NCBI RefSeq assembly: GCF_963676685.1
Contig: NC_092349.1
Coordinates: 86,192,604 to 86,256,603 of the forward strand
Origin: Mytilus edulis
Taxonomy: Eukaryota; Mollusca; Bivalvia; Mytilida; Mytilidae
Reading direction: 5' to 3'
DNA length: 64,000 nucleotides
Shown: positions 46,451 to 58,587 of the stretch, piece after piece
Numbering within the stretch: the stretch's first letter is position 1
How the letters are laid out: the number at the start of each line of letters is the position of its first letter
Notes under the pieces: model-generated
Databases searched by the model: none
What the model was told of the DNA's origin: nothing
Seen by the model: only the letters and a program-made list of their open reading frames with translations
Program-made: the position numbers and the translations under genes

Positions 46451-48343
46451 TATTTATTTGAAAATTGACTTTTGAATACATAAAAAAAACTTTCGAATAC
46501 ATAAATAAAAACATATCAGAACCTTAGAAAACCTTTCTTTTGTCGAAAATTATTGTTTTTAAAATTCAAAACCCGTCAGATGACAGATCAAGCAGACTAA
46601 GCAAGTCGGATTTTTAAGTTATAACTTTTAAGTTCAAAATGATAGACACCTGTATTTGAGCAAAATGCAATTTTATCACGGATTTTGCTATTATTATTTT
46701 GACTATACATTACATGTTAAATGGCAATTTTAGATTAAATATCTCGAATTAGACATATTTATGATGAAATAGTGAAATTAAAAGTGACTTTCGTGCGCTA
46801 AAATACTCATTGTAATCAAAAGCTTTAAACATTTTAATTTCATTTGTCAGGGTCACCAAAACGGGTTTTGTATATCTCCACATATGCTCTGGTTTTAAAT
46901 ATGTCAAATATACTTGCCACTAGACGGAAAGCAATCACTTATGATTCATATATTGTATTTTTCCATATACATATACAGGTTCGATAATTGAGTTATTTTA
47001 AATTGGTTTGACAATAACATTTATAATCAATAGTATTTGTTAAGGTTTTCTCAACATGTTTCCACTAATTGGTAGCGTAAAGTACATTTCATAGCATGTT
47101 ACAATGGAATCTACATTGCATTTACCATTTAAACTTTAGACTAATACGTCTCGAATGTCGGATAACAAATATTGTATCTCTGTCGTATGACAGCTTAGAC
47201 GGTAGAGCAATCATTTTCAATTTTCACAGTAACACGGCCTGGAAAATGTGTTGGATATTTTAAAATCTAATAAATTAAACATTGTAATGACTATTTTAGT
47301 TTTGGAACGTCGATAGTTCTGTGGCGTGATTTATATGATTTCAATTCCTTGAAAAAGTTAAATAAAAAAATACCCTACTCCATAGAAAAATCAAAACGGA
47401 AAGTCTCTAATCAAATCGCCAAATCAAAAGCTCAACAAATTCAAATGAGTACAAAAACAATTTCCATATTCCTGACTTGATACAGGTATTTCCTGAAAAT
47501 TTTAATATTATAATACAATTAATGCTGTATGAGATAATGATGTTAAGAAACAAGAACTTTGAAACTGCCTAAAATCTTATCGTTCTATCTAAGAAATAAA
47601 TTATACCTGACAATCCCGATTATAACATGTACAAAGGTAAAAAAATATGGTATCTCAATATGTCTTCTCAGTTTTGATAGATGGCATTACGCTTGAGAAA
47701 ACACAAGAATACGTACACAGCATTCAAATATTATAACTTTCTCTAATATTTACACGATTTATCCTTCCTTTATTATTTTAACATTTAATCAACGTGTTAT
47801 TCGTTTGATCTCAGTTCTTCATTGGTCAAATTTCGATAATTACGTTAAATATTTGTGTGCCTCTCTATATTTCTTATTGTTAAGTTGTGCTAAAGGGCGG
47901 CCATGACCAGTCACATACAAGGATCACATCGTTTTTGCAGATGATTCGAATATAACTATTAAGATTTATCTATATCGTCTTTATGATCATTAGAGAGACG
48001 TATTCCACAACACCCATAATGAACTGAGGGCTCGTCTATAATTAAAGGCAACAGTAGTATACCGCTGTTCAAACTCATAAATCCATGGACAAAAAACAAA
48101 ATCTGGGTAACAAACTAAAACTGAGGGAAACGCATTAAATATAAGAGGAGAACAACGACACAACACTGCAATGTAACACACACAGAAACGGACCAAGCAT
48201 CAGACAAAATCCCACGAGAAAAACAAATATATAACATCTGAAGAACAGTCAAGAATTGAAGTTAATCTTCTTATTACTGAATTACCTAAGTAAATGTTGT
48301 CAGATGTTTCTTATTTTTTTGGGTCCAAAGAGTAATCGTCTTA

Positions 48344-48650
48344 TTAAGGAATGACTGTAATATTTTTTCTTGCTATGAAGAAATAACATAGAAAAATTGG
48401 TGCAAACTGAATAACGCGCGTTGCGGGTTATTTAACAGTGTGCACCACATTTTTTATTTTATTTCGAATAGACAGAAAAAATATTACAGTCATTCCTTAT
48501 AATTTAATTCTGAATTCCATTGTAAACCGTAGAAAACCATAAAAAAACGTTGATAACGTCACGGTCAAATGACTAAATTATGTTTCTGGGATGATAAAAT
48601 AATAGCGTCAGCCAATTAGAAGACGCGTTACATCCAAAATATAATTATTA
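48344..48650. mobile_element. Hairpin-containing insertion of about 305 bp with an empty site in U3
   Basis: The left 160 bases form an inverted repeat: TTAAGGAATGACTGTAATAT at the left, complementary to ATATTACAGTCATTCCTTAT near 48481-48500, with CGCGCGTTGCGGGTTATTT at the centre. The right part ends ACGCGTTACATCCAAAATAT then AATTAT. In U3 the corresponding sequence runs straight from GTAATCATCTTAT to AGGTAATAACACCACACATA, which shows the pre-insertion state. Confidence 0.75.
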
Positions 48651-48787
48651 GGTACTAGTACCACACATATTGAGGACTCCTGGATGCGTCAAAGGGTAAT
48701 ATATGATTGTGTAAAATTTTGTATTTCATGAAATAGAGGATCTTGGATAGTGGTGTAACGCTTCAACATAAGAATAGACTAAAAAAG

Positions 48788-48975
48788 TTCAAAAGAGGGA
48801 CGAAAGATACCAAAGGGACAGTCAAACTCATAAATCTAAAACAAACTGACAACGCCATGGCTAAAAATAAAAAAGACAAACAGAAAAACAATAGTACACA
48901 CGACACAACATAGAAAACTAAAGAATAAACAACACGAACCCCACCAAAAACTAGGGGTGATCTCAGGTGCTCCAC
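48788..48975 (+). repeat. Dispersed repeat R2, short copy
   Basis: Runs GAGGGACGAAAGATACCAAA to GGGGTGATCTCAGGTGCTCC. It lacks the 3' half present in long copies. Confidence 0.75.
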
Positions 48976-49448
48976 ATTATCAAAAGGTCGTGTTTGATTC
49001 ATCTATATTTCACATATTAGAAAACTTTAACGACACATGCACATGATTTCGAATAAATATACTTAAAACCTACTTATTTTCGCAGATACTTTATTTCGAG
49101 TTTAACCCTGTCTACTCTACTTCTCGGCTATTCAATTTCGCGAATACTTAATGTAGTTTGATAAGAAAAGATCTAAGTTTTACGTATTCACTGGGGTAAT
49201 ACTGATGACCGTAACTGCATTCACGGTCATCCCAAGATGTCGGATGAAAAAGTAGGTCAGTATCTGTATTGTCTGTTACAGTGATTTCTATATTAATTTC
49301 TTTACAAAGTATACATTGATACGATGTAAATTTATAAAAGATTCACACAGAAAACACAAATTACTACCGAAAAATGTTCAGGAAACGCGAAATTCAATTT
49401 GAAAAAATCGCTTAGATGTTCGTAAATCATTATCAAAATATTTTCAAG

Positions 49449-49620
49449 ATGACCGTAACATAAAACAAGGATGACCGTGATTGGCTAACAGATGACCGTA
49501 ACTTGTAAAAGATGTCCGTAATTTGTAAAGATTGACTGTAATTTATAAAGATTGACTGTAATTTATAAAGGATGATCGTAACTTTTAAATGATGACCCTC
49601 AATTCTAAGAATATCCGTAT
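49449..49620. repeat. Tandem repeat of about 20 bp (GATGACCGTAACTTGTAAA)
   Basis: About eight copies drift from GATGACCGTAACATAAAACA through GATGTCCGTAATTTGTAAAG and GATTGACTGTAATTTATAAA to GATGATCGTAACTTTTAAAT. Two isolated copies, one inverted, lie at 49195-49225. Confidence 0.8.
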
Positions 49621-49837
49621 TTGTATTCATAGCTTTTTGTTGTGTTTGTCTCAACAGGGGCTTAGTTAGCGGATATAAACATATTTCATTAATTTTTTTT
49701 TAACTATTTGCCGTATTTTGAGTTCATGACAATGATAGTAAATTGCAAATTTTTCGTAAACAATGAAATTTTTATTGATAACGACTTTAAAATTTTAATA
49801 CAAATTGACAGAGATACGACGAAAAGTTGAAGAAACA

Positions 49838-50140
49838 AGAATGTGTCCCTCTGAGGTGTCTCTAGTACATGCCTTATCTACACTATAATTTTCTATGTTC
49901 AGTGGACCGTTAAAATGGGGAAAAACTGTCATTTGGCATTATGATTAGAAAGATCATATCATAGAAAACATGTGTACTTAGTTTCAAGTTGATTGGACTT
50001 CAATGTCATCAAAAACCTCCTCGACCAAAAACTTTAACCTGAGGTGGGACAGACGGACGAACGAGCAGACGAACGGACGAACAAACGAACGGACGCACAG
50101 ACCAGAAAACATAATGCCCATGAATGGAGCATAAAATACT
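49838..50140 (+). repeat. Dispersed repeat with a (GACGAACG)n tail
   Basis: The body includes GTGTCCCTCTGAGGTGTCTC, CAGTGGACCGTTAAAATGGG, TTTCAAGTTGATTGGACTTC and AACCTGAGGTGGGACAGACG. A run of ACGGACGAAC and related units follows (50050-50100). The tail-on-a-short-body form is SINE-like, but I do not see a clear pol III promoter. Confidence 0.6.
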
Positions 50141-50261
50141 CTAATCAAACATATGAATATCCGGTAATCGAGCCTGTGTTTTTGATTCCAGAGGAAGCAG
50201 ATTTAAATCTTAGTTTGTCTTTATATATGAATAAATTTGCTGTATATACAAATTGACAAGG

Positions 50262-50430
50262 TTCCCCTCAGTGGTGGATCCAAAGGGGGGGGGGGGTCTG
50301 GGGTCCGGGGTCCCTTTTTATTTACCGATCAGTGCATTTGAATGGGGACACATAGTTTGAACCCCCTTTAGCCTGGGTTGGGACCCCCCTTTTTTGAAAA
50401 TGGCTTAAATCGCCCCTGCCCCTTGTGATA
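50262..50430. repeat. G/C-run dispersed repeat with inverted ends
   Basis: GTGGTGGATCCAAAGGGGGG at the left is followed by GATCAGTGCATTTGAATGGG, and a run of C with GCCCCTGCCCC at the right. G-runs on the left and C-runs on the right could pair. A GC island in an AT-rich region. Confidence 0.55.
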
Positions 50431-52154
50431 CGCTATACGCACAAGACTATTTTAAGGATCTATTTTGCTGGAGCTTGCCTTCACTAGTTTGGTCAAAGTA
50501 TTCTAAAAACAGGTTCTGTTATTTTACTTGCAAGACAAAATAGAAGACAAACCAAAAACGATATAATATCAATGCGTGTACATCCATTGGCTTTTTTTTT
50601 AAAAGTGCATTTATTAAATGTCATTATAAGGAATTCCAGAAATAAAAACAAATCTTAATCAGGAAAAAATAACAGGGTAATATATATATAAAATACGAGA
50701 AACAAAGAACACATATGAACCACTCCAACAAAAAAAAAAACTACTGACCAACAGGCTCTGGACAGGTGCAAACAAATGCAGCGGGTTTAAACGTTTTAAC
50801 AGTCGCTAAACTTAACATATTCCATCTTCAGAAGCATAAAGATATTTTCTGATTTATTTTTATAACTGCGAAGAAAAACCAATAAGATAAATAAGGTCAT
50901 GGTTTAAATTATATCGATACGTTTCACGTTAGTTATATGTCATTTTAAAAACAATAATTGTTATTTATGAACAGAATTCCCATCCTTCGGGCGTCAGTAG
51001 CATTAAATTTATAACACATTGTTTTCATCATGACCGATGGAATTCAAAAAGTGTATAATGGCTTAGAAAAACTAGTTGGTACATTGCTTACTCTATCTTA
51101 AATTCTTTAATCTACACAGATAATTATAGACGAATAAACATTTTGAGAAAAAATCTAGATACATTTTAAAAGAAGGTTCTGATCTTTAATTGATTATTTA
51201 CCTAATTAAATGTAGATATACCATTAAAGTTTTACTTGATATACATTATTCGTTTATGTTATTGTACATAAAGTTGTCAATAGGAATTTGAAGCTTCGTT
51301 ATAATTCATAATGCAAAACACCCTTGTTGCAATTTTAAAATGACATTAAACGTCTTTATACCAAAAAGCTAAGATTATACAGACCTCTTTATGTAGCAAT
51401 ACAACTTAAATAATTTTGAGAGGCTTGCATAATTCAACTATGTTTTGTCTAATTAGGGGCCATAATTTTATCATACATCTACCTTTGTTCTTGACCTTTA
51501 TATTCCTACAGTACTTTCCATCTGGTGTTAAACAAACAACAATCATACATTATATAGCTTATTTGCATATACATGCACAGGTTCGATTATTCAATAAGTG
51601 ATCTTAAATTGGTTTGACAATCATTTCTCCTCAGAAGTACATTTGTCTTTTGTAACTTTTTTTAGAAAAAGCTTTGATGTTGTGTTTGTTATTGTCATCG
51701 GATTTTGTCAAATGTTTAAACTTTTGTAGTTGTAAATCGTATTTATTTCTGATGTAATCGTGTGTTGTGTTGGAGATAACTACTCATCCAGTACATTTGG
51801 TAGATTTAATTCTGGATCAACGAAATTTATCCGGTATATATGGTCTGCAGTTTGATCAGAAGAAACAACCACAAAGCTAGATAATACAATTAATTATCTA
51901 ATTACTACTACAATTAAATATTAATCAGTATTATAATGTTCACTCTTATTAATATAAGTTAGATAAGTCATACAAATCTAATCTTGAATTTCATCCAAAT
52001 TCTTTTTTAATTTTTGGAACACGTTTTATAAATTTAAATGTGACGTCACTTTGGGCGTTGCATTGGCTATGGCGAACAGGGCTGTGATTTTGTAATGTAT
52101 TACTTTTAATTCTATAGCTAGTCACCACTTCAGTTTAATCATGTACATCTATTA

Positions 52155-52780
52155 TATAGTCATTTTATAAAATTAACTGTTTGCAAACCTATATATGTTT
52201 CTTGGTAATAATGATGTTTTTGTTCGAGGCGGATAACCCTGGCCTCACAACTTTTTTGAACTTTTGGTCCTCGGCGATCTACAACTTTGTAGTTGTTATG
52301 GCTTTCAAACTTTTACATCTGAACATAGTTTTGTGTGGACGTAACGCGCATCTGGCGTATAAAAATATTGTTTACCCTGTTACCTTTTGATGGCTATTAA
52401 TCGTTTGTTTTTCTATCTTATATTTTCTTCCATTTATCTGTTTTTTTTATTATTGTAACCTTGTCGTGCAATGTTGCTATTATAATGTTATACTTAACAC
52501 TGTCATTAAAGCGGGAGGTTTGGCATGCCACAAAACCAGGTTCAACCCATCATTTTTTCATAAAATGCCTTGTACCATTACAGAAAAATGGCCATTGTTA
52601 CATTAAAGTTCGTTTCTGTGTGTGTTACATTTCGGTGTTGTGTACCTGTTGTGTCGTAGTTCTCTTATATTTGATACGTTTCCCTCAGTTTTAGTTTGTT
52701 ACCCGGATTTGTTTTTTCTTTATCGATTTATGAAATTTGAACAGCGGTATACTACTGCTGCCTTTATTTTTTACTGATTA
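52155..52780 (-). mobile_element. Dispersed element CE, second near full-length copy
   Basis: The complement matches 14868-15490 through both halves, including TGTAACACACACAGAAACGA, GGTTGAACCTGGTTTTG, CCAAACCTCCCGCTTTAA and GATCGCCGAGGACCAAAAG. It interrupts unit U5. Confidence 0.72.
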
Positions 52781-53523
52781 TTTTTAAATTGTCATCCGAA
52801 ATATATTGTCACTGAGTTGAACTTTTTTTTACAAATACGTCTGGAATGTGGAAAAACGAATATTGATTTGTGTGTTGTCTAACAGTTTAGCCGGGATAGA
52901 TTTATTTTTATTTTTTGCAGTATCTTTGCTAAGAAATTTTGTAAAATACTTCAAAATCTGACAATTTAAATGTTTAAGGTAACACGATACCGAATGACGT
53001 TACGCCACGAGTTATCGTTCCTGACGTTATCGAATAACGTTCACACATACAAGCCAATGCAGCAGGTTCTGCAATCACAAAGTGATTACATAATAAAGAA
53101 ATAATCATAACTAATTGACATTTTTAACGGTTACTTTTTCTAGATGCAGAGTGCCGAGAGTTTTGATGCAATACGAAACGGTTAACTTTTCGACATAGAT
53201 TGTTTTATCGTTTTCCGGCAATTCTTCTGATCATTGTTAACCTTTAAAAATGTATTACGTTACTTTTACTTTTACTTTTAATTCATATTCTGTTTCTTTA
53301 ATATTTTAGCATCTGCACGATTTATCTATATACGTTCTTATGCAAAATAGACTGAGTTTTATCACTTTATTTTACTCTTAGTTTATTTTTGCAATAAAAA
53401 CTTTTTCATGATGCACGCCGTATCCCAATGAAATTTTGTTTTGAAAATAGAAATCTTGTCTATAGAAACTTAGGATGATGTGTAAAAAAACGGGGAACTG
53501 TACAACTATTAATTGGTGTTAAA

Positions 53524-53748
53524 ATGGTCGTCAAAAACACCGCTCGGGCAAAATGGAAAAAGGAAATTTATCTGGATGAGAATACGGATAGAATAAGGCA
53601 AAAAAGCACAATACAAGCAGACTTTGAAACTCATATAGAAAATAGTTTGTTAGTATGGAGTGTAGAAAAGTGGTTTAACTTGGTTATTTTGCTGAATAAC
53701 ATTTCCTGTGTTCCAAGTGTAAACATTCTCATTGGCTGTACAGAGTAA
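53524..53748 (+). CDS. Unrecognised 74-codon frame inside the TTAA interval
   Basis: Starts MVVKNTARAKWKKEIYLDEN and reads as charged, ordinary protein for about 50 residues, then becomes hydrophobic. It could be an exon or a transposase remnant. There is no support beyond composition. Confidence 0.15.
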   Translation: MVVKNTARAKWKKEIYLDENTDRIRQKSTIQADFETHIENSLLVWSVEKWFNLVILLNNISCVPSVNILIGCTE

Positions 53749-55589
53749 ATCTGATATAGTTTCGGAAACATTTTAAAAATAAAGTGCTAGCTTCGTAATA
53801 TCATAGACCAAGTCTACACAGGACAGACAGCAACATCAGAATGAGGCCTGAGAAAGTTACCGTAGGCTGAGAAATACATGCGAACTTGATTCGGCAAAAA
53901 TTAAAAAAAAAATAAAACCAGGTCTCGTTAGAGTCTGATTAAAGCCAGTCCCAAGTATCCACTTGCATTTATAAATATTTTTGTGTGATTTGAGTTGGAA
54001 ATGATGTACATGTACAAGTTCGGAGACAAAATGACTGATAGATAATTAACATAGTTGCCTTTTTAGGTCATGTGTGGCATATTGCTCACATGATATACCC
54101 TCATTTTCCAGTGTCAGTCAAAATTTTCTCAACCATCTTCCCGGATCGCCTCTATTACAAAACCTATCTATTATTGTATTAATGCTAACTTGTTCTCGTC
54201 CTGAACATGCATGACATATTTGCCACTGGACGTTTAAGCAACCAACAATCAATCCTACAATTTACACCCGTCACTTGAAACTTCAGTTGTTAAAATTTAA
54301 ATCATTGCCTCTATTTTTTTCAAAGAAATCGACAAAGTTTACGAATATTTACGCAAAAAGAAATATCTACGTTTCCGCTTGCTTATTATGGAAGTGGAGT
54401 AACATGAAACTTTATTTGTAAAAGTACAAGTACAAATAAAACAAAAAAATATATGGAACATGTCATTTGTACAAAGAATGATAAATAGAGAAATGGGATT
54501 TGCAATTTATGAGATAGCAACATCTGGACATTTAACGACATCAAAACCAAAGACATTAAGCAAATTTTGACTAATGGTAATTGGACGAGCATCTTTTTAT
54601 TTCTAATTTGTAAATTTAGTAAACGTTGGCCCCCTAAATTGGAAAGTATAATTATCACAGTAACATTTCAGTCTCCTAGTACATATGTGTTTAAGTCCTA
54701 AAACTTTTGTTCTTCTGAAGAAAATTAACTCGGAAGTATTATAGAATGCTTTTTTTCTCCGCGTCCGTTCTACCGTCAATCCCGCACTTGGTGCCGCACT
54801 TGGTGTATATAGGGTTTACAGTCTTTTTGCTTCAGGTTTAAATTATGTACCTGGTGTTACTACTCATATTAAAAGTGCGCATATCGTCTGGATTTTCTAT
54901 ATTTTTTGTTCATGACAGGTTCCTGGATTAGGCGTTTTGATAAAATAAAAAGGCACGCAGACTCCGGCTTACATCTCCTACAGGTGGAATTTCAAGCTGA
55001 AACTTTTATATTTCGCATTTGCAGTTTGTTTCACTTATAAAGAATGCATATATGATCTGAAGATTTGTTCGTAAATAATTTTCCACAAATGACACTGTGA
55101 AATTTTGCATATACAGTTTGCAAGGTTTGTCCGACTTGTTGAGCAGCCAACTCACACATTTACACCACGCTAAACCAATGTGTGTAGCAAGTCAAGAATA
55201 TGACGGCTGTTTATCTATCATTCTTTTAATGTATTTGAGCTTATGATTTCGTCATTTGATAAGGGACTTTGAAGTTTTGAATTTTTTCTTTGAGTTTTGT
55301 TATTTTATTTTTTAGAATGTGCATTTTATCAGGATCATTATTTTCCCTCATAATATTCACATCTAACAGAATGTTAAACCTTTTTTGACTGGTGCATCAA
55401 ATGTGTCTTTTATTAACAACTGTTTTCAAAATTGTATTGTATCGTCCCGAACATGCATGAACTATTTGCCACTGAACGTTAAAGAACTATCAAAAACCGA
55501 CCAATTATAAAACTGTTAACTGAATCAAATTTTTAAAGTACTCTATTTATGCATGGATGAAGCAACGACACCACCATTGTCTTAAAACT

Positions 55590-55850
55590 CAGTAATTCAA
55601 ATGAATCCCACGTGAAATTTTTCATGTTATTTTCACGTGAACTTTACAAAAATATGAAGGTATTTTTCATGATTTTAATTAAATTTTTTAATAATCTTAT
55701 TTTGAAAATTTACGTGAATTCAACGTGTGCCTGATTTATGCATGATTCACGTGGAACCAACCAGTTCAAGCAAGTTTCAAGTATATGCTCGTTATGAAAA
55801 TCAGACGAGATTAATGTTAATTCATGTGAGTGAAATTTCCAGGTGCAGAA
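55590..55850. mobile_element. Degraded copy of the TTCACGTGAA foldback element
   Basis: ATGAATCCCACGTGAAATTT and TTTTCACGTGAAC at the left, GATTCACGTGG then AGTTTCAAGTATATGCTCG and TTCATGTGAGTGAAATTTCC at the right, in the same order as the right arm and centre of the 45519-46000 copy. Confidence 0.6.
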
Positions 55851-56390
55851 CGAAATAAATTATATCAGCAGAATTGTATATTTCATTACTAGGAAATTTA
55901 CGAAACCCGACAGCGGAAATAAAAATAAAAATAAACACCATTCAGATCCTGACACATATTTTGTTTTCAATATCTCTGAGTAGTAATACCGTAACGTTAC
56001 ATTCTGTATTCAATAACGTCAAACGTTTTCGGTCCAATTCTAATGGTATCAATCAACTTTGAAGCCATTTTTCTCAAAAACAAGGATGGTGACATATGAG
56101 TTTCTATACGTGTATGGATTCAGTATGCAATTCTGGATATTATGTTAGTTTTTTGTTTTTCTCCGTATATAAGAACATAGCCATCCATTGGAAAATCTAA
56201 AAAGTTAAGCCGAAAAAAAGGCATTTCCCCTATATACCAAAATTGACGTTTTCCTATGAAAATACCAAGAAAACAAAAATGGTGACCCCCATTTTTTATT
56301 ACATATTCCGATGTAACTCGATTCAAAGAACACGTGTGCCAAAAAGTTTGGAAACCGGTAGATATGCCATTCGGTATCGTGTTACCTTAA

Positions 56391-58040
56391 ATAAATGTCT
56401 TAAGAATTTCTTTAAAGGATGCACTGATACGATGCAGCGAATTAATTAACACAGCAATTTTTTTTTAAAACTGAAAAATAATACGTCTAACATTACGTTT
56501 TATTTTTCCCATCGGCAGTCTCCGTTTCTTACTATTTATTATGGTCGACGCAATAAAGCTGATTATTTCTGGTACCTTTGTTCTCTTTAATAGCCATCAA
56601 ATATTTGCCACAATTCTTTTTTCTTTTCTGAACTGACAGGTAAAACGGCAGAGCATTTTCATTTAAAACATTGTACAAACATACTGTAGAATAATTTAAT
56701 ATTTAACAAATAAAATGGATTAATATAGTATGATAGATGCTGATAAAAGATTTTCAAGATTTTTAATCATTTTCATAGAACAGGAGATGCAAAGGACCCC
56801 AAAGGACTAATCTTTTGTTATTCAATTATTCAAATTAACTCGTTTAACAATATAATATATGCTTTTCCCAGAGATGAAAAAATATCCCTGGTGGCATACT
56901 ATTATATATTTCTATGTTACTTGACACACACAAAAACAGATATATTTTTTATCAATATCATCTTTCAATGTTTAGCTTCGCACTACTATATTTCATCTAC
57001 ACAACTAAAAGAAGTAAGTTATTATTTATGGTTGGTTTCATGGCTATATTCCAAAATATTTGTACACACTCTGTTTTGAGGGATTGCTATGAACACTGAA
57101 TATTCTGGTAATAATGTATTCAATTCATCTTAAAAATAAAAAAATAAAAAAATAAAAAAAAACAACGTTTAAATAGGTTGGGGGTCGCAACCATTCTTTT
57201 TTAATTTTTAATAAATGTTCTCAGATAATGACCACTGAAATCTCATTCTAGGATTAATAAGAATGTATACCGATGAACTAAGAGATTTGGAATTACCCCA
57301 TTTGGGGTTGTATTTTTTTAATTTATCAAGATCGTTTTGCAGTCAAGTTTATTCTTCTGATTATTTTGATCAGAGCAACAATGGTGAGTTTTTTGTCGAT
57401 AAAACGCGCGTCTGGGGGTATTGAATCATGGTACCTTTGATAACTATTAGCATGGAAATGTTTTATTGTATTGTTTATTTTAGTATTTCGCTGTCCTGAA
57501 TGTTCTATCATTTATTTGTACTGGGGTCCCGTCATGTAATGGTGTCCTTTTAGTGTTCAGAGTAATATTCAATATTTTCATAAAAGGGTGAAGTATTGCT
57601 AGCCACAAACCAGGTTCGATCCACCATTTATTTTCTTAAAATGTCCTGTAACAAGATGACTTTCGAACAGCGGTGTTCTACTGTTGTCTTTATTTAAAAG
57701 TGTAGATCTTGGAATTAAAGTAAATTGCTCTAATTAAAATCTTTGTCATAAAGTAAGTCATGTAGTCTCATGATCATAACTTAAAAGCACAAGTATCTAT
57801 CACTTATCATTCTAAGGCTATAACATTGTAAATTGACAATGACGATTTTTCCATACGTTTGTATAGCACACCCGACCTTTCTCGGCTTCTCAAAGTATCC
57901 AAAGAGTCAAATGCACAAACAACAAGGCATATGATATGCACTCTAAGGTTAACGCATTGTAAAACAAGATACTTCTGACTACCATGCACAAATTCAGTGC
58001 AAACAAACTCGTTAGGAGACTTATATAAAATCAGGAATAA
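56391..58040. other. Sequence between the TTAA interval and the BPI-like gene
   Basis: Contains a U-like scrap (CTGACAGGTAAAACGGCAGA at 56631), an A-rich simple repeat (57133-57162), a family F piece (57335-57450, TAAAACGCGCGTCTGGG) and a minus-strand CE fragment (57590-57700, CACAAACCAGGTTCGATCC). No gene recognised. Confidence 0.5.
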
Positions 58041-58044
58041 GACA

Positions 58045-58124
58045 GAGTAAAAAAAAACCGTGATAATATTTATTGAAAATCGTCTTCGTCTTGTACTAGT
58101 ATACAGTAACCCTATTCGTACAAC
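58045..58124 (-). other. 3' UTR exon with poly(A) signal of the BPI-like gene
   Basis: A minus-strand acceptor (TTTATTTTGTAG) ends at 58125, followed by GTTGTACGAATAGGG. AATAAA lies on the minus strand at 58074-58069. It can pair with the GTGAGT donor at 58567 downstream of the stop codon. Even if read in the phase of that donor, the frame stops after a few codons, so this exon cannot add a second protein domain. Confidence 0.5.
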
Positions 58125-58587
58125 CTACAAAATAAATTTAAAACAAATGCATCAGTTTTGTTTCCTTTGTATTGCTTAACTGTACCAGAACTGATTGTTG
58201 TCGTTCTAGATGACAGTGTTTAACACCAAACTTATGTTTATATAATTGAATTGCTATATTGTATTATCATTTATATTCCAATTTGATTGTTTTTTCGTTG
58301 CATTTACTACGGTAAGGTCTTCGGTGATAAGCATGATAGTTTGATAGCGATACCTCTCTAAATGATTTGAAAACTTACAAATTTTGGTGATTTTTAGTAT
58401 CGTAGAATTGTTTATAAACATGTTTTTAAAACACTAGCATGTGAATGTTTCGGTACAGTAACTTATACTTAAGGCTTTCTTGTGTATTAAATTTGAAGAA
58501 AAAAATATTGTGAAAAAGAATGACCAATAATAACTATCTTTTCAATTAAATAAACGATCATACTCACCATTTTATAATAGTTGTTCA

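Larger units (their letters stand above)
44100..47520. repeat. Unit U4 of the diverged tandem array
   Basis: Contains GATTGGGGAACTGCTTAAAT (44215), TGCCGAGTTACAATCCTACG with TGCTGACCCGTATATATAG (44366-44435), GGCAGCATCTGGTAATGATA (44650), TAGACACCC (44865) with a private insert of about 60 bases, GATTGGAGAACTACTCAAAT (45142), then the 482-bp foldback element, R1, GATTAAATATCTCGAATTAG (46732), GTCGGATAACAAATATTGTA (47156) and family H. No gene recognised. Confidence 0.73.
47640..52970. repeat. Unit U5 of the diverged tandem array, heavily invaded
   Basis: U-type segments: 47670-48030 (matches 27390-28030), 48230-48340, 48650-48740, 49080-49190, 51480-51600 (matches 25480-25600) and 52800-52970 (matches 47130-47290). 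Between them lie a CE fragment (48040-48210), a 305-bp MITE, R2 (48788-48975), a GATGACCGTAA array, dispersed repeats at 49838 and 50262, and CE. 50435-51460 and 51600-52150 hold nothing I recognise apart from short repeat scraps. Confidence 0.65.
52974..56390. mobile_element. TTAA-flanked interval with perfect 19-bp terminal inverted repeats
   Basis: TTAA (52974-52977) then GGTAACACGATACCGAATG (52978-52996). At the other end CATTCGGTATCGTGTTACC (56368-56386) then TTAA (56387-56390). TTAA target duplication is the piggyBac hallmark; these ends do not have the usual piggyBac terminal bases, so the superfamily is uncertain. No transposase is visible inside. The interior holds a 74-codon frame (53524-53748), a bivalve-type repeat (TTTGCCACTGGACG at 54220 and a relative at 55468), family H (55210-55320, minus) and a degraded TTCACGTGAA element. 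Two independent solo copies facing each other are the alternative reading. Confidence 0.6.

Noticed and set aside
48763..49002. 79-codon minus frame with hydrophobic segment
   Set aside because: It is the antisense of an R2 repeat; similar frames appear at 16802-17062 and 40687-40914 for the same reason.
54386..54658. 90-codon minus frame of Leu-rich sequence
   Set aside because: Low-complexity hydrophobic composition with no splice context or homologue that I recognise.
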